Below, piece after piece: positions 9,088-17,070 of a stretch of DNA of 64,000 nt (position 1 is its first letter; every line of letters starts with the position of its first letter). Source of the DNA: Clostridia bacterium (GTDB taxonomy: Bacteria; Bacillota; DTU025); assembly GCA_034926675.1 (NCBI GenBank), contig JAYFQW010000009.1:22142-86141 (forward strand), in the 5' to 3' direction. Both the position numbers and the translations under genes were made by a program. Under the pieces are notes generated by a model. That model saw only the letters and a list, made by a program, of their open reading frames with translations, was not told where the DNA came from and searched no databases.

Positions 9088-9103
9088 AGTTTCACGTGAA
9101 ACA
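9088..9103. promoter_or_regulatory. parS: parS-like site 3 (15/16 match)
   Basis: AGTTTCACGTGAAACA differs from the parS consensus only at the first base. It lies in the intergenic space after the holin-like gene, about 8.2 kb from the parB copies. Confidence 0.8.
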
Positions 9104-9118
9104 TTCGATCCCCGCAGG

Positions 9119-9148
9119 CCCCTTTCGGAGACGCCGGGAGGGGTTTTT
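9119..9148 (+). terminator. Rho-independent terminator
   Basis: A 10-bp stem (CCCCTTTCGG with CCGGGAGGGG, two G-U pairs), loop AGACG, then five T residues. It closes transcription of the holin-like gene before mscS. Confidence 0.8.
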
Positions 9149-9299
9149 CCGCGCTATGCAGGACAACCCGGTAGAGGTGTCTAACATATGTGGGAACCAT
9201 CTGTGGGAGTGATGCATCCTGGGGGCCATAGCTGAATCGAGCTTCATCAGGAATCTGATCGCCGGAACGCTATCCAGGCAGGCCCTGACAGACGCAACG

Positions 9300-10136
9300 G
9301 TGGGAGTGTTGTCGTCCGCAGTGACTGTCGCGATCATCATCCTTGTTTCGACTCTCATTCTTCGAATCTCCTCTCGTCTGATAGACCGCGTTTTCAAGCT
9401 GCGCGAGGCTGAGCAACTCAAGCTTCTCCGTGACACGAGGCGCCTGCTTACTCTGCGTACCCTGATGAAAAGCATCATCAAGTACGCGGTGTACTTCGCA
9501 GGCGCGATAATGATTCTGGCAGAGCTGGGTGTGAATACGTCTAGTCTCATCGCTGGCGCCGGCATCGCCGGAGTGGCACTGGGCTTCGGGGCTCAGAACC
9601 TCGTGCGAGACATGATCACCGGGTTCTTCATTCTGTTCGATGATCAATTCGCTGTGGGGGACTATGTGGGCATCGCCGGTGTGTCGGGCACTGTGGAGGA
9701 GATTGGGTTAAGGGTGACCCGCGTGAGGGACTTCGCTGGCCAGCTGCATATCGTGCCGAACGGCAGTATTGGACTGGTAACTAACTTTCGCGGGAGGAGC
9801 ATGAGGGTGATGTTCGATGTGCAGGTGGATTACTCCACGGACATCGGGAGAGCAATGGCCCTGCTCAATCGCGCGTTCAAGGAGAGTAGATCCAGCATTG
9901 CCGGGCTCGTAGAAGGCCCCACAGTCCTCGGGGTTCAGAGCCTGGGGGAGTCTGGGGTCGCCCTTCGAGTGTGGGCGACTGCCAAGCCCATGTCTCAATG
10001 GGATGTGGAACGCGACATCAACCTGCTGATAAAGAGCACTCTGGATGAGAATGGAATACGGGTCGCGTTCCCTCAGAGGCGGGTCATTTTTGACAATGTG
10101 CCCGGAGAGAAGCCGCCTGGCTCGGATGTGAACTGA
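9300..10136 (+). CDS. MscS-family mechanosensitive ion channel
   Basis: The product shows the MscS core: GAGIAGVALGFGAQNLVRDMI (TM3 pore-lining helix, with the Gly/Ala pattern) and the beta-domain sequence FDDQFAVGDYVGIAGVSGTVEEIGLRVTRVRD. The cytoplasmic alpha/beta domain follows. Two hydrophobic helices precede the pore helix, so it is a compact three-TM channel that releases solutes on hypo-osmotic shock. From GTG 9300 the protein is 278 aa but lacks a ribosome site. A CTG at 9219, in frame and 9 bases after TGGGAGTG, would add 27 residues and may be the real start. Confidence 0.88.
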   Translation: MGVLSSAVTVAIIILVSTLILRISSRLIDRVFKLREAEQLKLLRDTRRLLTLRTLMKSIIKYAVYFAGAIMILAELGVNTSSLIAGAGIAGVALGFGAQNLVRDMITGFFILFDDQFAVGDYVGIAGVSGTVEEIGLRVTRVRDFAGQLHIVPNGSIGLVTNFRGRSMRVMFDVQVDYSTDIGRAMALLNRAFKESRSSIAGLVEGPTVLGVQSLGESGVALRVWATAKPMSQWDVERDINLLIKSTLDENGIRVAFPQRRVIFDNVPGEKPPGSDVN

Positions 10137-10172
10137 TAATCTGGTCTCTGTGCAGCAAACAGGAGGGCTCCA

Positions 10173-10379
10173 ATGAACTACCGTCTGGGTGACTTGGTGA
10201 GGCTGAAGAAGCAGCACCCGTGCGGAAGCAATGTGTGGGAAGTCATGAGAGTCGGCGCGGATTTTCGCATCAAGTGTCAGGGATGCGGGCGTGTTGTGAT
10301 GTTGCCGCGGGTCCAATTTGAGCGTGATGTTCGGGAAATCATGAACGGGCACGGAGGAGGGACCAACAGTGCTAAATGA
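10173..10379 (+). CDS. DUF951 domain-containing protein
   Basis: A 68-residue protein containing GDLVRLKKQHPCGSNVWEV and IKCQGCGRVVMLPR, the conserved pattern of DUF951, with Cys residues that look like a metal or RNA contact. Genes of this family typically lie between mscS/yyaC and rpsF in Bacillota, exactly as here. GGAGGG lies seven to eight bases before the ATG. Function is unknown. Confidence 0.88.
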   Translation: MNYRLGDLVRLKKQHPCGSNVWEVMRVGADFRIKCQGCGRVVMLPRVQFERDVREIMNGHGGGTNSAK

Positions 10380-10433
10380 TGAATCACCCTTCTCCTCACC
10401 CGGTTTCCCACCCATCTGAAGCCTGGTGGATGG

Positions 10434-10462
10434 TTGCACCTGTCACTGGGGGATGCTATAAT
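10434..10462 (+). promoter_or_regulatory. Sigma-A-type promoter of the rpsF-ssb-rpsR operon
   Basis: TTGCAC (10434-10439), a 17-bp spacer and a perfect TATAAT (10457-10462). It gives a leader of about 57 nt before rpsF. Confidence 0.75.
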
Positions 10463-10478
10463 TCATCTCGCGATCCCT

Positions 10479-10500
10479 GCTCCGTGCAATGACACGGGGC
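10479..10500 (+). promoter_or_regulatory. Hairpin in the rpsF leader, candidate S6:S18 autoregulatory site
   Basis: GCTCCGTG pairs with CACGGGGC around the loop CAATGA, followed by GGCCGTTAGTCCGAGG before the start codon. Ribosomal proteins S6:S18 are known to bind a structured, CCG-containing leader of this operon in many bacteria. The hairpin is seen; the binding is inferred. Confidence 0.4.
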
Positions 10501-10526
10501 CGTTAGTCCGAGGGGAGGTGAAGTCA

Positions 10527-10814
10527 GTGCACGCCTACGAGAGCATGTTCATCATCAGCTCGCAGCAGTCAGAGGAGCAGGCCGACTCTCTCATAGCCAA
10601 GTTCGAGGAGTTGATCACGTCCAACGGAGGAGAGCTGGTAAAGACCGATCGTATGGGTAGGCGCAGGCTGGCGTATCAAATCGGGGACGATCTAGAAGGT
10701 TACTACACTGTCCTCTATTTCAACGCTACCGGCGCTACCGTTGCGGAGCTCGAGCGGGTTTTCAAGATCACCGATGGAGTGATCCGCTACCTGATAATCC
10801 GGAAGGACGATTAA
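10527..10814 (+). CDS. rpsF: 30S ribosomal protein S6
   Basis: From GTG 10527, eight bases after AGGGGAGG, the product is 95 residues, the normal S6 length. It begins HAYESMFIISSQQSEEQ and contains KTDRMGRRRLAYQI and YYTVLYFNATG, all S6 signatures. S6 binds S18 on the platform of the small subunit. It heads the classic rpsF-ssb-rpsR operon. The open frame extends upstream but without conserved sequence. Confidence 0.97.
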   Translation: MHAYESMFIISSQQSEEQADSLIAKFEELITSNGGELVKTDRMGRRRLAYQIGDDLEGYYTVLYFNATGATVAELERVFKITDGVIRYLIIRKDD

Positions 10815-10856
10815 CCGTTTGCCGGGCCGTCAATAACGAGGCAGGGTGGTGTTCCT

Positions 10857-11288
10857 ATGAACAAAGCCGTGTTGGTAGGCCGGCTTACTCGGGACCCCGA
10901 AGTGCGGGCCACTCAGAGCGGCGTGGCTGTCGCCCGGTTCAGTGTGGCGGTAGACAGGCCATTCGCAAACCAGGCAGGTGAGCGAGAGACCGATTTCATC
11001 GATGTTGTTGTCTGGCGAAAGCAGGCCGAAACCGTGGGGCAGTACCTAAAGAAAGGGCGCCTCGTCGGCGTTGAAGGCGCGATCCAGACTAGAACATATG
11101 AGAAAGATGGCCAGAAGCGCAGGGCCTGGGAAGTAGTTGCGGATCGCGTGGAGTTCCTCGACCGTGGGAGCGATGCCCCTGCGCGCGCGCCAGCCAACCA
11201 GGCTGGGCAGGAGGAACGATCCGGAGTGGAAGACCGCAACCCGGAGACATTCGGGGATGAGGTTGGGCCTGAACAAGTTCCGTTCTAG
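10857..11288 (+). CDS. ssb: Single-stranded DNA-binding protein
   Basis: The 143-residue protein begins NKAVLVGRLTRDPEVR, followed by VAVARFSVAVDRPF, TDFIDVVVWRKQAETV and GRLVGVEGAIQTRTYEKDGQ, the OB-fold of bacterial SSB. A Pro/Ala/Glu-rich linker leads to the acidic tip ending in VPF, close to the usual DDDIPF partner-binding tail but less acidic. It coats single-stranded DNA in replication and repair. It lies between rpsF and rpsR as in other Bacillota. Confidence 0.97.
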   Translation: MNKAVLVGRLTRDPEVRATQSGVAVARFSVAVDRPFANQAGERETDFIDVVVWRKQAETVGQYLKKGRLVGVEGAIQTRTYEKDGQKRRAWEVVADRVEFLDRGSDAPARAPANQAGQEERSGVEDRNPETFGDEVGPEQVPF

Positions 11289-11331
11289 GTGCATCACATC
11301 GGCGCCTCATCGATGAGGAGGACTTCACTAC

Positions 11332-11562
11332 ATGAAGCGCGAGAAAGGACGCAAGTCGAGAAGGCGAGTATGCTCGTTCTGCGTCGATAAGGTCGTGTCT
11401 ATCGACTACAAAGAGACCGCTAAGCTTCGGCGGTACATCTCGGAGAGGGGCAAGATTGTTCCCCGTCGGATCTCCGGGAACTGCGCGAAGCACCAGCGCC
11501 AGCTGACAATAGCCATCAAGCGTTCGAGGCACATTGCGCTGATGCCATTCACAACGGAGTAG
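11332..11562 (+). CDS. rpsR: 30S ribosomal protein S18
   Basis: The 76-residue protein holds the S18 pattern [23 protein letters not shown] and [20 protein letters not shown]. It keeps CSFC and CAKH, so it is of the zinc-binding (C+) type. A GAGGAGG site precedes the ATG. It ends the operon, shortly before a strong terminator hairpin. Confidence 0.97.
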   Translation: MKREKGRKSRRRVCSFCVDKVVSIDYKETAKLRRYISERGKIVPRRISGNCAKHQRQLTIAIKRSRHIALMPFTTE

Positions 11563-11598
11563 CGTCGGGCTAACTAGAACCCTGGCTGTAAGGATGCG

Positions 11599-11634
11599 AA
11601 AACTCTTTGGCGGTGTTCAGCCCCAAAGAGTTTT
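11599..11634 (+). terminator. Rho-independent terminator of the rpsF operon
   Basis: A perfect 12-bp inverted repeat, AAAACTCTTTGG with CCAAAGAGTTTT, around a 12-base loop. The A-run and T-run flanks would allow it to work in both directions. Confidence 0.85.
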
Positions 11635-11759
11635 CTTGCTCATACAGGCGATTAGCCCCTGAGAGGGCATCGGCAGGCATTATGAAGGTTTCGGCGAAGT
11701 GGATCGAGAACGAACGTATCTGTGGCTGTGGTGCAGATACGGGTGCGGGAGGAATTCCA

Positions 11760-12074
11760 ATGCCGCATGATGGGGAGTCCGACATCGCTCGTAACTTCAA
11801 GACCATCGACTGGCTGAAGGCCGAGATACTCGGCAGCATATCATCCCTCTACCGATCGCTGTCGCGCGCCGGCGAGGAACCGCGCGCCGTGGATCTGGCC
11901 AATGCAGTCATCGGATGCTACCTATTGGGCAAGAGGATAGGGATAAGCTACGCGGCACTTGATGAACAGATTGAGAAGAACATTCGTGAGAATATACAGA
12001 ACGAGCACGAGATCGAGAAGTGGTACACTGACTTTAGTGCTCTTGCGAACCATAGGAGGGGGCGCACGCCTTGA
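11760..12074 (+). CDS. MazG-like family protein
   Basis: About 104 residues from ATG 11760, which has GGGAGGA seven bases upstream; an earlier in-frame ATG at 11682 has no clear ribosome site. The sequence DIARNFKTIDWLKAEILGSI ... ANAVIGCYLLGKRIGISY matches the MazG-like family found upstream of DUF2232/yybS in many Bacillota. MazG relatives hydrolyse nucleoside triphosphates, but this small version may lack all catalytic acids, so activity is uncertain. The TGA stop overlaps the TTG start of the next gene. Confidence 0.75.
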   Translation: MPHDGESDIARNFKTIDWLKAEILGSISSLYRSLSRAGEEPRAVDLANAVIGCYLLGKRIGISYAALDEQIEKNIRENIQNEHEIEKWYTDFSALANHRRGRTP

Positions 12075-13039
12075 AATCGCCTCGTACCCAAAGCCAGAGC
12101 GCGAGGGCTGTCACCGAAGGGGCGCTTCTGGCTGCACTCACCATTGTCCTTTATGTCGCGGATTTCTACACGAAACTGTTGGTGTATGTGATTCCAGTCC
12201 CCATAGCGATTCTCGTCGTGAGGCGGGACCTGCGCACAGGCGCCATGGCCGCGGTTGTGGCGGCGCTTGGAGTGGGGCTGATACTCGGTCCTATCGACGG
12301 CCTGATAGTTCTCGCAAGCGTGGGCTTCGTAGGCCTATCACTCGGATTCTGCCTATCGAAGCGGATCTCGTGGATCACCACCATAGCGTTTACCTCAATC
12401 GCCGCCCTAGGCATGATAGTGATGGACTTCCTGCTTGGTGCGGTAGCGGCGCGTCTCTCGCCGGCGGCTTCCCTCGCGCAGATGCAGAAGCTGATGTTGG
12501 AAGCGGGTGCGCAGGCACAGGCGATATACAAGAAGATGGGAGTCGCAGAGGAAACACTGAAGGCTGGCACACAGCTGTTTGACATGCTCCCGAAACTGTT
12601 CGAGACGTTTCTACCGGTGGTTGCCATCATGATCGCCGTAACTGCAGCTGGAATAGCTTATGCAGTGACCCGGTTCGTGCTGAAGAGGACCAATCACTAT
12701 GTGGATCCGATACCGCCATTCCAAGAGTGGCGAATCGAATGGCAGTGGGCGTGGGGATTGATCGCCGGGATCCTCCTGGGCAACGCAGGAGCGATCTGGA
12801 AGATGCCGATCGTCGCGACTGTTGGCCAGAACATCATGGTTGCATTTTGGATGCTTTACGGGGTGCAGGGGGTAGCTGTGCTCTGGTGGAGTCTGGCCAA
12901 GTACAATGTGGCTAAGGGGCTGAGGGTGCTGATCGCTCTGATGATATACACATCGCCAGCTCTGAACCCATTGCTGCCGTTGGCAGGAGTCCTGGACGGC
13001 TGGTTTGATTTTCGGAAGATGGCCGCGAAACGCGGATAG
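12071..13039 (+). CDS. yybS: YybS family (DUF2232) membrane protein
   Basis: A 322-residue integral membrane protein with about eight hydrophobic helices (for example GALLAALTIVLYVADF, IPVPIAILVVRRDLRTG, GLILGPIDGLIVLASVGFVG). The opening segment and RRDLRTGAMAAVV are typical of DUF2232/YybS, conserved just before rplI in Bacillota. Start TTG 12071 has AGGAGGG ten bases upstream and overlaps the preceding stop. It is possibly an ECF-transporter-like S component by topology, but that is inference. Confidence 0.85.
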   Translation: MKSPRTQSQSARAVTEGALLAALTIVLYVADFYTKLLVYVIPVPIAILVVRRDLRTGAMAAVVAALGVGLILGPIDGLIVLASVGFVGLSLGFCLSKRISWITTIAFTSIAALGMIVMDFLLGAVAARLSPAASLAQMQKLMLEAGAQAQAIYKKMGVAEETLKAGTQLFDMLPKLFETFLPVVAIMIAVTAAGIAYAVTRFVLKRTNHYVDPIPPFQEWRIEWQWAWGLIAGILLGNAGAIWKMPIVATVGQNIMVAFWMLYGVQGVAVLWWSLAKYNVAKGLRVLIALMIYTSPALNPLLPLAGVLDGWFDFRKMAAKRG

Positions 13040-13103
13040 ATACCTATAACAGGGAGGGAGGTAGTGGGTGGGCCGAGTTCATGGTGCTCACCTGCGCTAG
13101 CTC

Positions 13104-13565
13104 ATGATGGTAGTCCTCCAGAAAGATGTCCCTGGTTTGGGCAAGAAGGATACTGCAGTGGAGGTGTCCGACGGGTATGCGCGCAATTTCCTGCTTCCGA
13201 GGGGCTTGGCCCTTGCTGCTTCCTCAAATGAACTGCAGCGGGTCGAGGCGATACGGGAGGCTGGGAAGCGCAAGGAACTGCGCGAGGAGACCAAGGCTAG
13301 GGAGGATGCACGGAAGCTGAAGTCACAGGGTGTCACGGTGAGTGTAAAGGCGGGCGACGCCGGCAGGCTCTATGGCTCAATCACATCCAAGGATCTGGCC
13401 AGCGCAATCAAGAAGGTCATCGGGGTGGATGTGGACCGAAGAAAGATAGAGCTGAAGGAGCCGATCAGGGAGGTTGGGACCCATTCTGTGACCGTGCGTC
13501 TGTTCCCAGGAGTGAGTGCTGATGTTATCATAAATGTCGTGCCCCAAGAAGACGCCCGGCCATAG
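13104..13565 (+). CDS. rplI: 50S ribosomal protein L9
   Basis: The 153-residue protein begins MMVVLQKDVPGLGKKDTAVEVS and continues DGYARNFLLPRGLA, the textbook L9 N-domain. A long charged helix follows, then the C-domain with GRLYGSITSKDLASAI. L9 binds 23S rRNA near L1 and helps keep the reading frame. Tandem ATG codons (13104 and 13107) both fit the start. Confidence 0.97.
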   Translation: MMVVLQKDVPGLGKKDTAVEVSDGYARNFLLPRGLALAASSNELQRVEAIREAGKRKELREETKAREDARKLKSQGVTVSVKAGDAGRLYGSITSKDLASAIKKVIGVDVDRRKIELKEPIREVGTHSVTVRLFPGVSADVIINVVPQEDARP

Positions 13566-13604
13566 GCGCGGCGGACCGGTGGGCGCCTAGGGAGGGCTTT
13601 GTCT

Positions 13605-15611
13605 ATGAAGTCGCTCGTTGAGAAGTTCATCAGGATGGGAAGCAAGAATCTGGCGGAGAAGCTCCAGGACGACGAGCTACTTACGAGACAGGTGGCAGCT
13701 GTATTCGGCATACTGTCCGATCTATATGGGCCGGATAAGCTAGTGCTGAAGGCGGGCAAGCTCGATGCCTTGAACCTGATGCGGTCTGAGAAGATCGAAG
13801 ACAAGATCCTGGCCTTGGAGCGTATCGTGTTTGAGGATCCTACAATAGAGAAGGCGCCGACCCCCGCGGAATGTGAGACGGTCATTTCCGACATCGAGGA
13901 GGAGATTGCCGACATCATTGCTAGGCGGCGGGTGGAGGAGAAGATAGAACGTAGGATCACCGATAGGATGCAGCAGAGGCATGAAGACTACGTAAATGAG
14001 ATAAAGATGCAGATACTGAAGGAGGACTCAGGCCCGGACACCCCTGAGACCCTCAGGAAGCTCGAAGAGCTCAAGCTGCTCGAATCGAAGCAACTGGCCC
14101 GTTCCGCAATGGAGATCGTCCGCCCATCAGCGATGTCGGAGGTTGTTGGGCAGGACAGGGCGGTCAAGGCGCTATTGGCCAAGGTCGCATCGCCATTCCC
14201 GCAGCACGTGATATTGTACGGACCACCCGGTGTGGGCAAGACCACTGCCGCCAGACTTGCTCTGGAAGAGGCAAAGAAGGCGAGATTCACCCCGTTCGAG
14301 CAGAATGCCAAATTCGTTGAAGTTGATGGGACCACACTCAGGTGGGACCCTCGGGAGGTCACGAATCCTCTGCTCGGCTCTGTGCATGACCCTATATACC
14401 AGGGCGCCAAGCGCGACCTCGCCGAAGGCGGGGTTCCTGAGCCGAAACTGGGTCTGGTGACTGAGGCCCACGGGGGAGTCCTGTTCATTGATGAGATAGG
14501 GGAGATGGACCCGACCCTCCTGAACAAACTCCTTAAGGTCATGGAGGATAAGAGGGTCACCTTTGAGTCGTCGTACTACGACTCGGCTGATCCCAGTGTG
14601 CCAACTTACATCAGAAAGCTTTTCGAGGAGGGTGCGCCGGCCGACTTTGTGCTGATAGGCGCCACTACCCGGGATCCATCGGAGCTGAGCCCGGCCCTGC
14701 GTTCCCGCACTGCTGAGGTCTATTTCGAACCCCTGACTCAGCTCGGCATACAGCAGATCGTGATGAACGCCGCGATAAAGCTTGATGTGAGCATGGACCC
14801 CGAGATTCCAGCCGTGGTGAGCGACTACACCATCGAAGGCCGCCGGGCCACGGCTCTGTTGATCGATGCTTACGGACTTGCGCTGTTCCACTCAGCCCAG
14901 ATGGAGTTGGCATCGGAATCAGCAGAGCTTCCGGAGCCGGACGAGGGAGGGGCGGCGAACGCTTCGAGGCGTGCCGCCAAGGATGTTCGGGTCGCCATGG
15001 CTGATCTAGAGGAGGCCATCCGCCTCGGCAGGCTTTCGCCTAACGTCCATACTAGAGCGTCTGACACGGCTGAGACTGGGAAGGTGTTCGGCCTAGGCGT
15101 TTCGGGGTTCCTAGGTTCTGTCATCGAGATAGAGGCGATCGTATTCTCGGCTCGCGAGGACGGGAAGGGAACCATCAGGTTCAACGAGACTGCTGGCAGC
15201 ATGGCGAAGGACTCGGTGTTCAACGCTGCATCAGTGTTCAGAGGCTTGACTTCCAAGGATCTTGCCGACTACGACGTCCACGTGAATGTGGTCGGCGGCG
15301 GGGATATCGACGGGCCTTCTGCTGGCACAGCGGTGCTCTTAGCGATACTCAGCTCAGTCTTCTCCTGCCCGATCAGACAGGACGTCGCCGTCACCGGCGA
15401 GCTCTCAATTCAGGGCAAGGTGCGCGAAGTCGGAGGCATCTTCGAGAAGCTGTACGGTGCAAGGCAGGCGGGAATCCGCAAAGTGATAGTGCCTGCGGAG
15501 AATGGGAAGGACATCCCAGCTGGAATCACCGGCATCGAAATCGTTCCCGTTTCCAGCGTGACGGAGACCTTCTCCCATGTGTTCGCAGGCGAGATCTCGC
15601 TCAAGAAGTAG
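13605..15611 (+). CDS. lonC: ATP-dependent protease LonC
   Basis: About 668 residues from ATG 13605 (AGGGAGGG eight bases upstream; TTG 13599 is too close to it). A helical N-terminal region is followed by an AAA+ domain with Walker A GPPGVGKTT near residue 207 and Walker B GGVLFIDEIGEMD. The C-terminal Lon peptidase domain contains the Ser of GGGDIDGPSAG and the Lys of EKLYGARQAG, forming the Ser-Lys dyad. It lacks the N-terminal substrate domain of LonA. The position between rplI and dnaB is typical of the Lon-like (LonC) proteins in clostridia. Its substrates are unknown. Confidence 0.93.
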   Translation: MKSLVEKFIRMGSKNLAEKLQDDELLTRQVAAVFGILSDLYGPDKLVLKAGKLDALNLMRSEKIEDKILALERIVFEDPTIEKAPTPAECETVISDIEEEIADIIARRRVEEKIERRITDRMQQRHEDYVNEIKMQILKEDSGPDTPETLRKLEELKLLESKQLARSAMEIVRPSAMSEVVGQDRAVKALLAKVASPFPQHVILYGPPGVGKTTAARLALEEAKKARFTPFEQNAKFVEVDGTTLRWDPREVTNPLLGSVHDPIYQGAKRDLAEGGVPEPKLGLVTEAHGGVLFIDEIGEMDPTLLNKLLKVMEDKRVTFESSYYDSADPSVPTYIRKLFEEGAPADFVLIGATTRDPSELSPALRSRTAEVYFEPLTQLGIQQIVMNAAIKLDVSMDPEIPAVVSDYTIEGRRATALLIDAYGLALFHSAQMELASESAELPEPDEGGAANASRRAAKDVRVAMADLEEAIRLGRLSPNVHTRASDTAETGKVFGLGVSGFLGSVIEIEAIVFSAREDGKGTIRFNETAGSMAKDSVFNAASVFRGLTSKDLADYDVHVNVVGGGDIDGPSAGTAVLLAILSSVFSCPIRQDVAVTGELSIQGKVREVGGIFEKLYGARQAGIRKVIVPAENGKDIPAGITGIEIVPVSSVTETFSHVFAGEISLKK

Positions 15612-15642
15612 AGTGCGCACCGCGCATACGAGGTGATTGGCA

Positions 15643-17007
15643 TTGGCAGCAGCTGACATGGGAGGCCTTGATCGGATGCCCCCGCAGAACCTTGAGGCGG
15701 AGCAGTCCACCTTAGGCTCTATGCTGCTCGATAAGGAAGCGATAGCGAGGGCAGTGGAGATCTTGGTTGCTGAGGACTTCTATCGGGAGGTTCACAGGAC
15801 GATCTTCGATACTCTGGTCACCCTCTTCAACAGGGGCGAACCTGCTGACCTCGTAACCGTTACGGAAGCTCTGCGACAACGAAACTCCCTGGACCAGGTG
15901 GGCGGAGCATCCTACATTAGCACCCTCGCGAACACGGTTCCAACCGCTGCGAACTGCGAGTATTACGCCAAGATCGTGAAGAACAAGGCGATACTCAGGG
16001 CTCTCGTGGCGGCGGGCACCGAGATCGCCGGGATGGGATACGACAGCGCTGCTGAGGTGGGAGTTGCGCTCGACAGGGCGGAACAGCTCATCTTCAGGAT
16101 CTCTCAGCGGGGCGAGACAGGCAGCATCGCGGATATGAAGACTGTCCTGATGACTACGTTCGACCGGATTGAACGGCTCTACACCAGCAAGGGAGCAATC
16201 ACTGGGCTTTCGACCGGGTTTACCGAGATGGACAACATGCTCTCCGGCCTGCAACCGTCGGAGCTCATCGTGATCGCAGCCCGGCCCTCCATGGGGAAGA
16301 CAGCTTTCGCGCTGAATATCGCAGAGAATGTTGGGCTCGCGCAGAAGAAGCCAGTGCTCATATTCAGCCTGGAGATGTCCCGCGAGCAGCTTGCCCAGAG
16401 GATGCTCTGTTCTCAGTCGTCAGTCGATGGGCAGAAGCTCAGGCGGGGGAACTTATCCGATGCTGACTGGCCACGACTCTCTCGTGCGTTGGGGCGGCTG
16501 AGCGAAGCGCCGATCTACATCGACGACAGTCCCTCCATAACCGCTCTCGAGATCCGCACCAGGGCGCGACGGCTCAAGGCGGAGCATGGGCTTGCGCTGG
16601 TGGTAATCGATTATCTTCAGCTGGTGCAGGGCAGGGATCGGGTAGAGAACCGACAGCAGGAGATCGCTGAGATCACCAGGTCTCTGAAAGCCCTGGCGCG
16701 GGAGCTTGATGTGCCGGTTCTATCCCTTGCCCAGCTGAGCCGGGCCGTAGAAGCGACGGCTGATAAGCGCCCGCTGCTCTCACACCTGAAGGAGAGCGGA
16801 GAGATTGAGCAGTCTGCTGACGTGGTGGCTTTCATCTACCGTGAGGAGTACTATAAGCCCGACACCGAGCGGAAGAACATCGCTGAGATCATGGTCGCGA
16901 AGCAGCGCAACGGCCCGACGGGCTCGTTCGATCTGGTGTGGCAGAAAGAGTTCACTAGGTTCCGAAACGTCGAGAGATATGATCCGCAGGCGGAGGCAGC
17001 CTCATAG
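15643..17007 (+). CDS. dnaB: Replicative DNA helicase DnaB
   Basis: About 454 residues. The N-terminal primase-interacting domain shows PPQNLEAEQSTLGSMLLD; the RecA-like motor shows Walker A ARPSMGKTAFALN, FSLEMSREQLAQRML, IDYLQLVQG and the late LSHLKESGEIEQSADVV arginine-finger region. It is the hexameric helicase that unwinds DNA at the fork. The start is a TTG at 15643 five bases after GAGGTGAT; TTG 15637 and ATG 15658 are alternatives. Gene order rplI-lonC-dnaB is conserved. Confidence 0.96.
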   Translation: MAAADMGGLDRMPPQNLEAEQSTLGSMLLDKEAIARAVEILVAEDFYREVHRTIFDTLVTLFNRGEPADLVTVTEALRQRNSLDQVGGASYISTLANTVPTAANCEYYAKIVKNKAILRALVAAGTEIAGMGYDSAAEVGVALDRAEQLIFRISQRGETGSIADMKTVLMTTFDRIERLYTSKGAITGLSTGFTEMDNMLSGLQPSELIVIAARPSMGKTAFALNIAENVGLAQKKPVLIFSLEMSREQLAQRMLCSQSSVDGQKLRRGNLSDADWPRLSRALGRLSEAPIYIDDSPSITALEIRTRARRLKAEHGLALVVIDYLQLVQGRDRVENRQQEIAEITRSLKALARELDVPVLSLAQLSRAVEATADKRPLLSHLKESGEIEQSADVVAFIYREEYYKPDTERKNIAEIMVAKQRNGPTGSFDLVWQKEFTRFRNVERYDPQAEAAS

Positions 17008-17070
17008 CAGGGCTCTTTGCTGGTAGCGAGCCTATGCCGGAGTGCAGCCCCGCTCCTCCATATGCGACAT

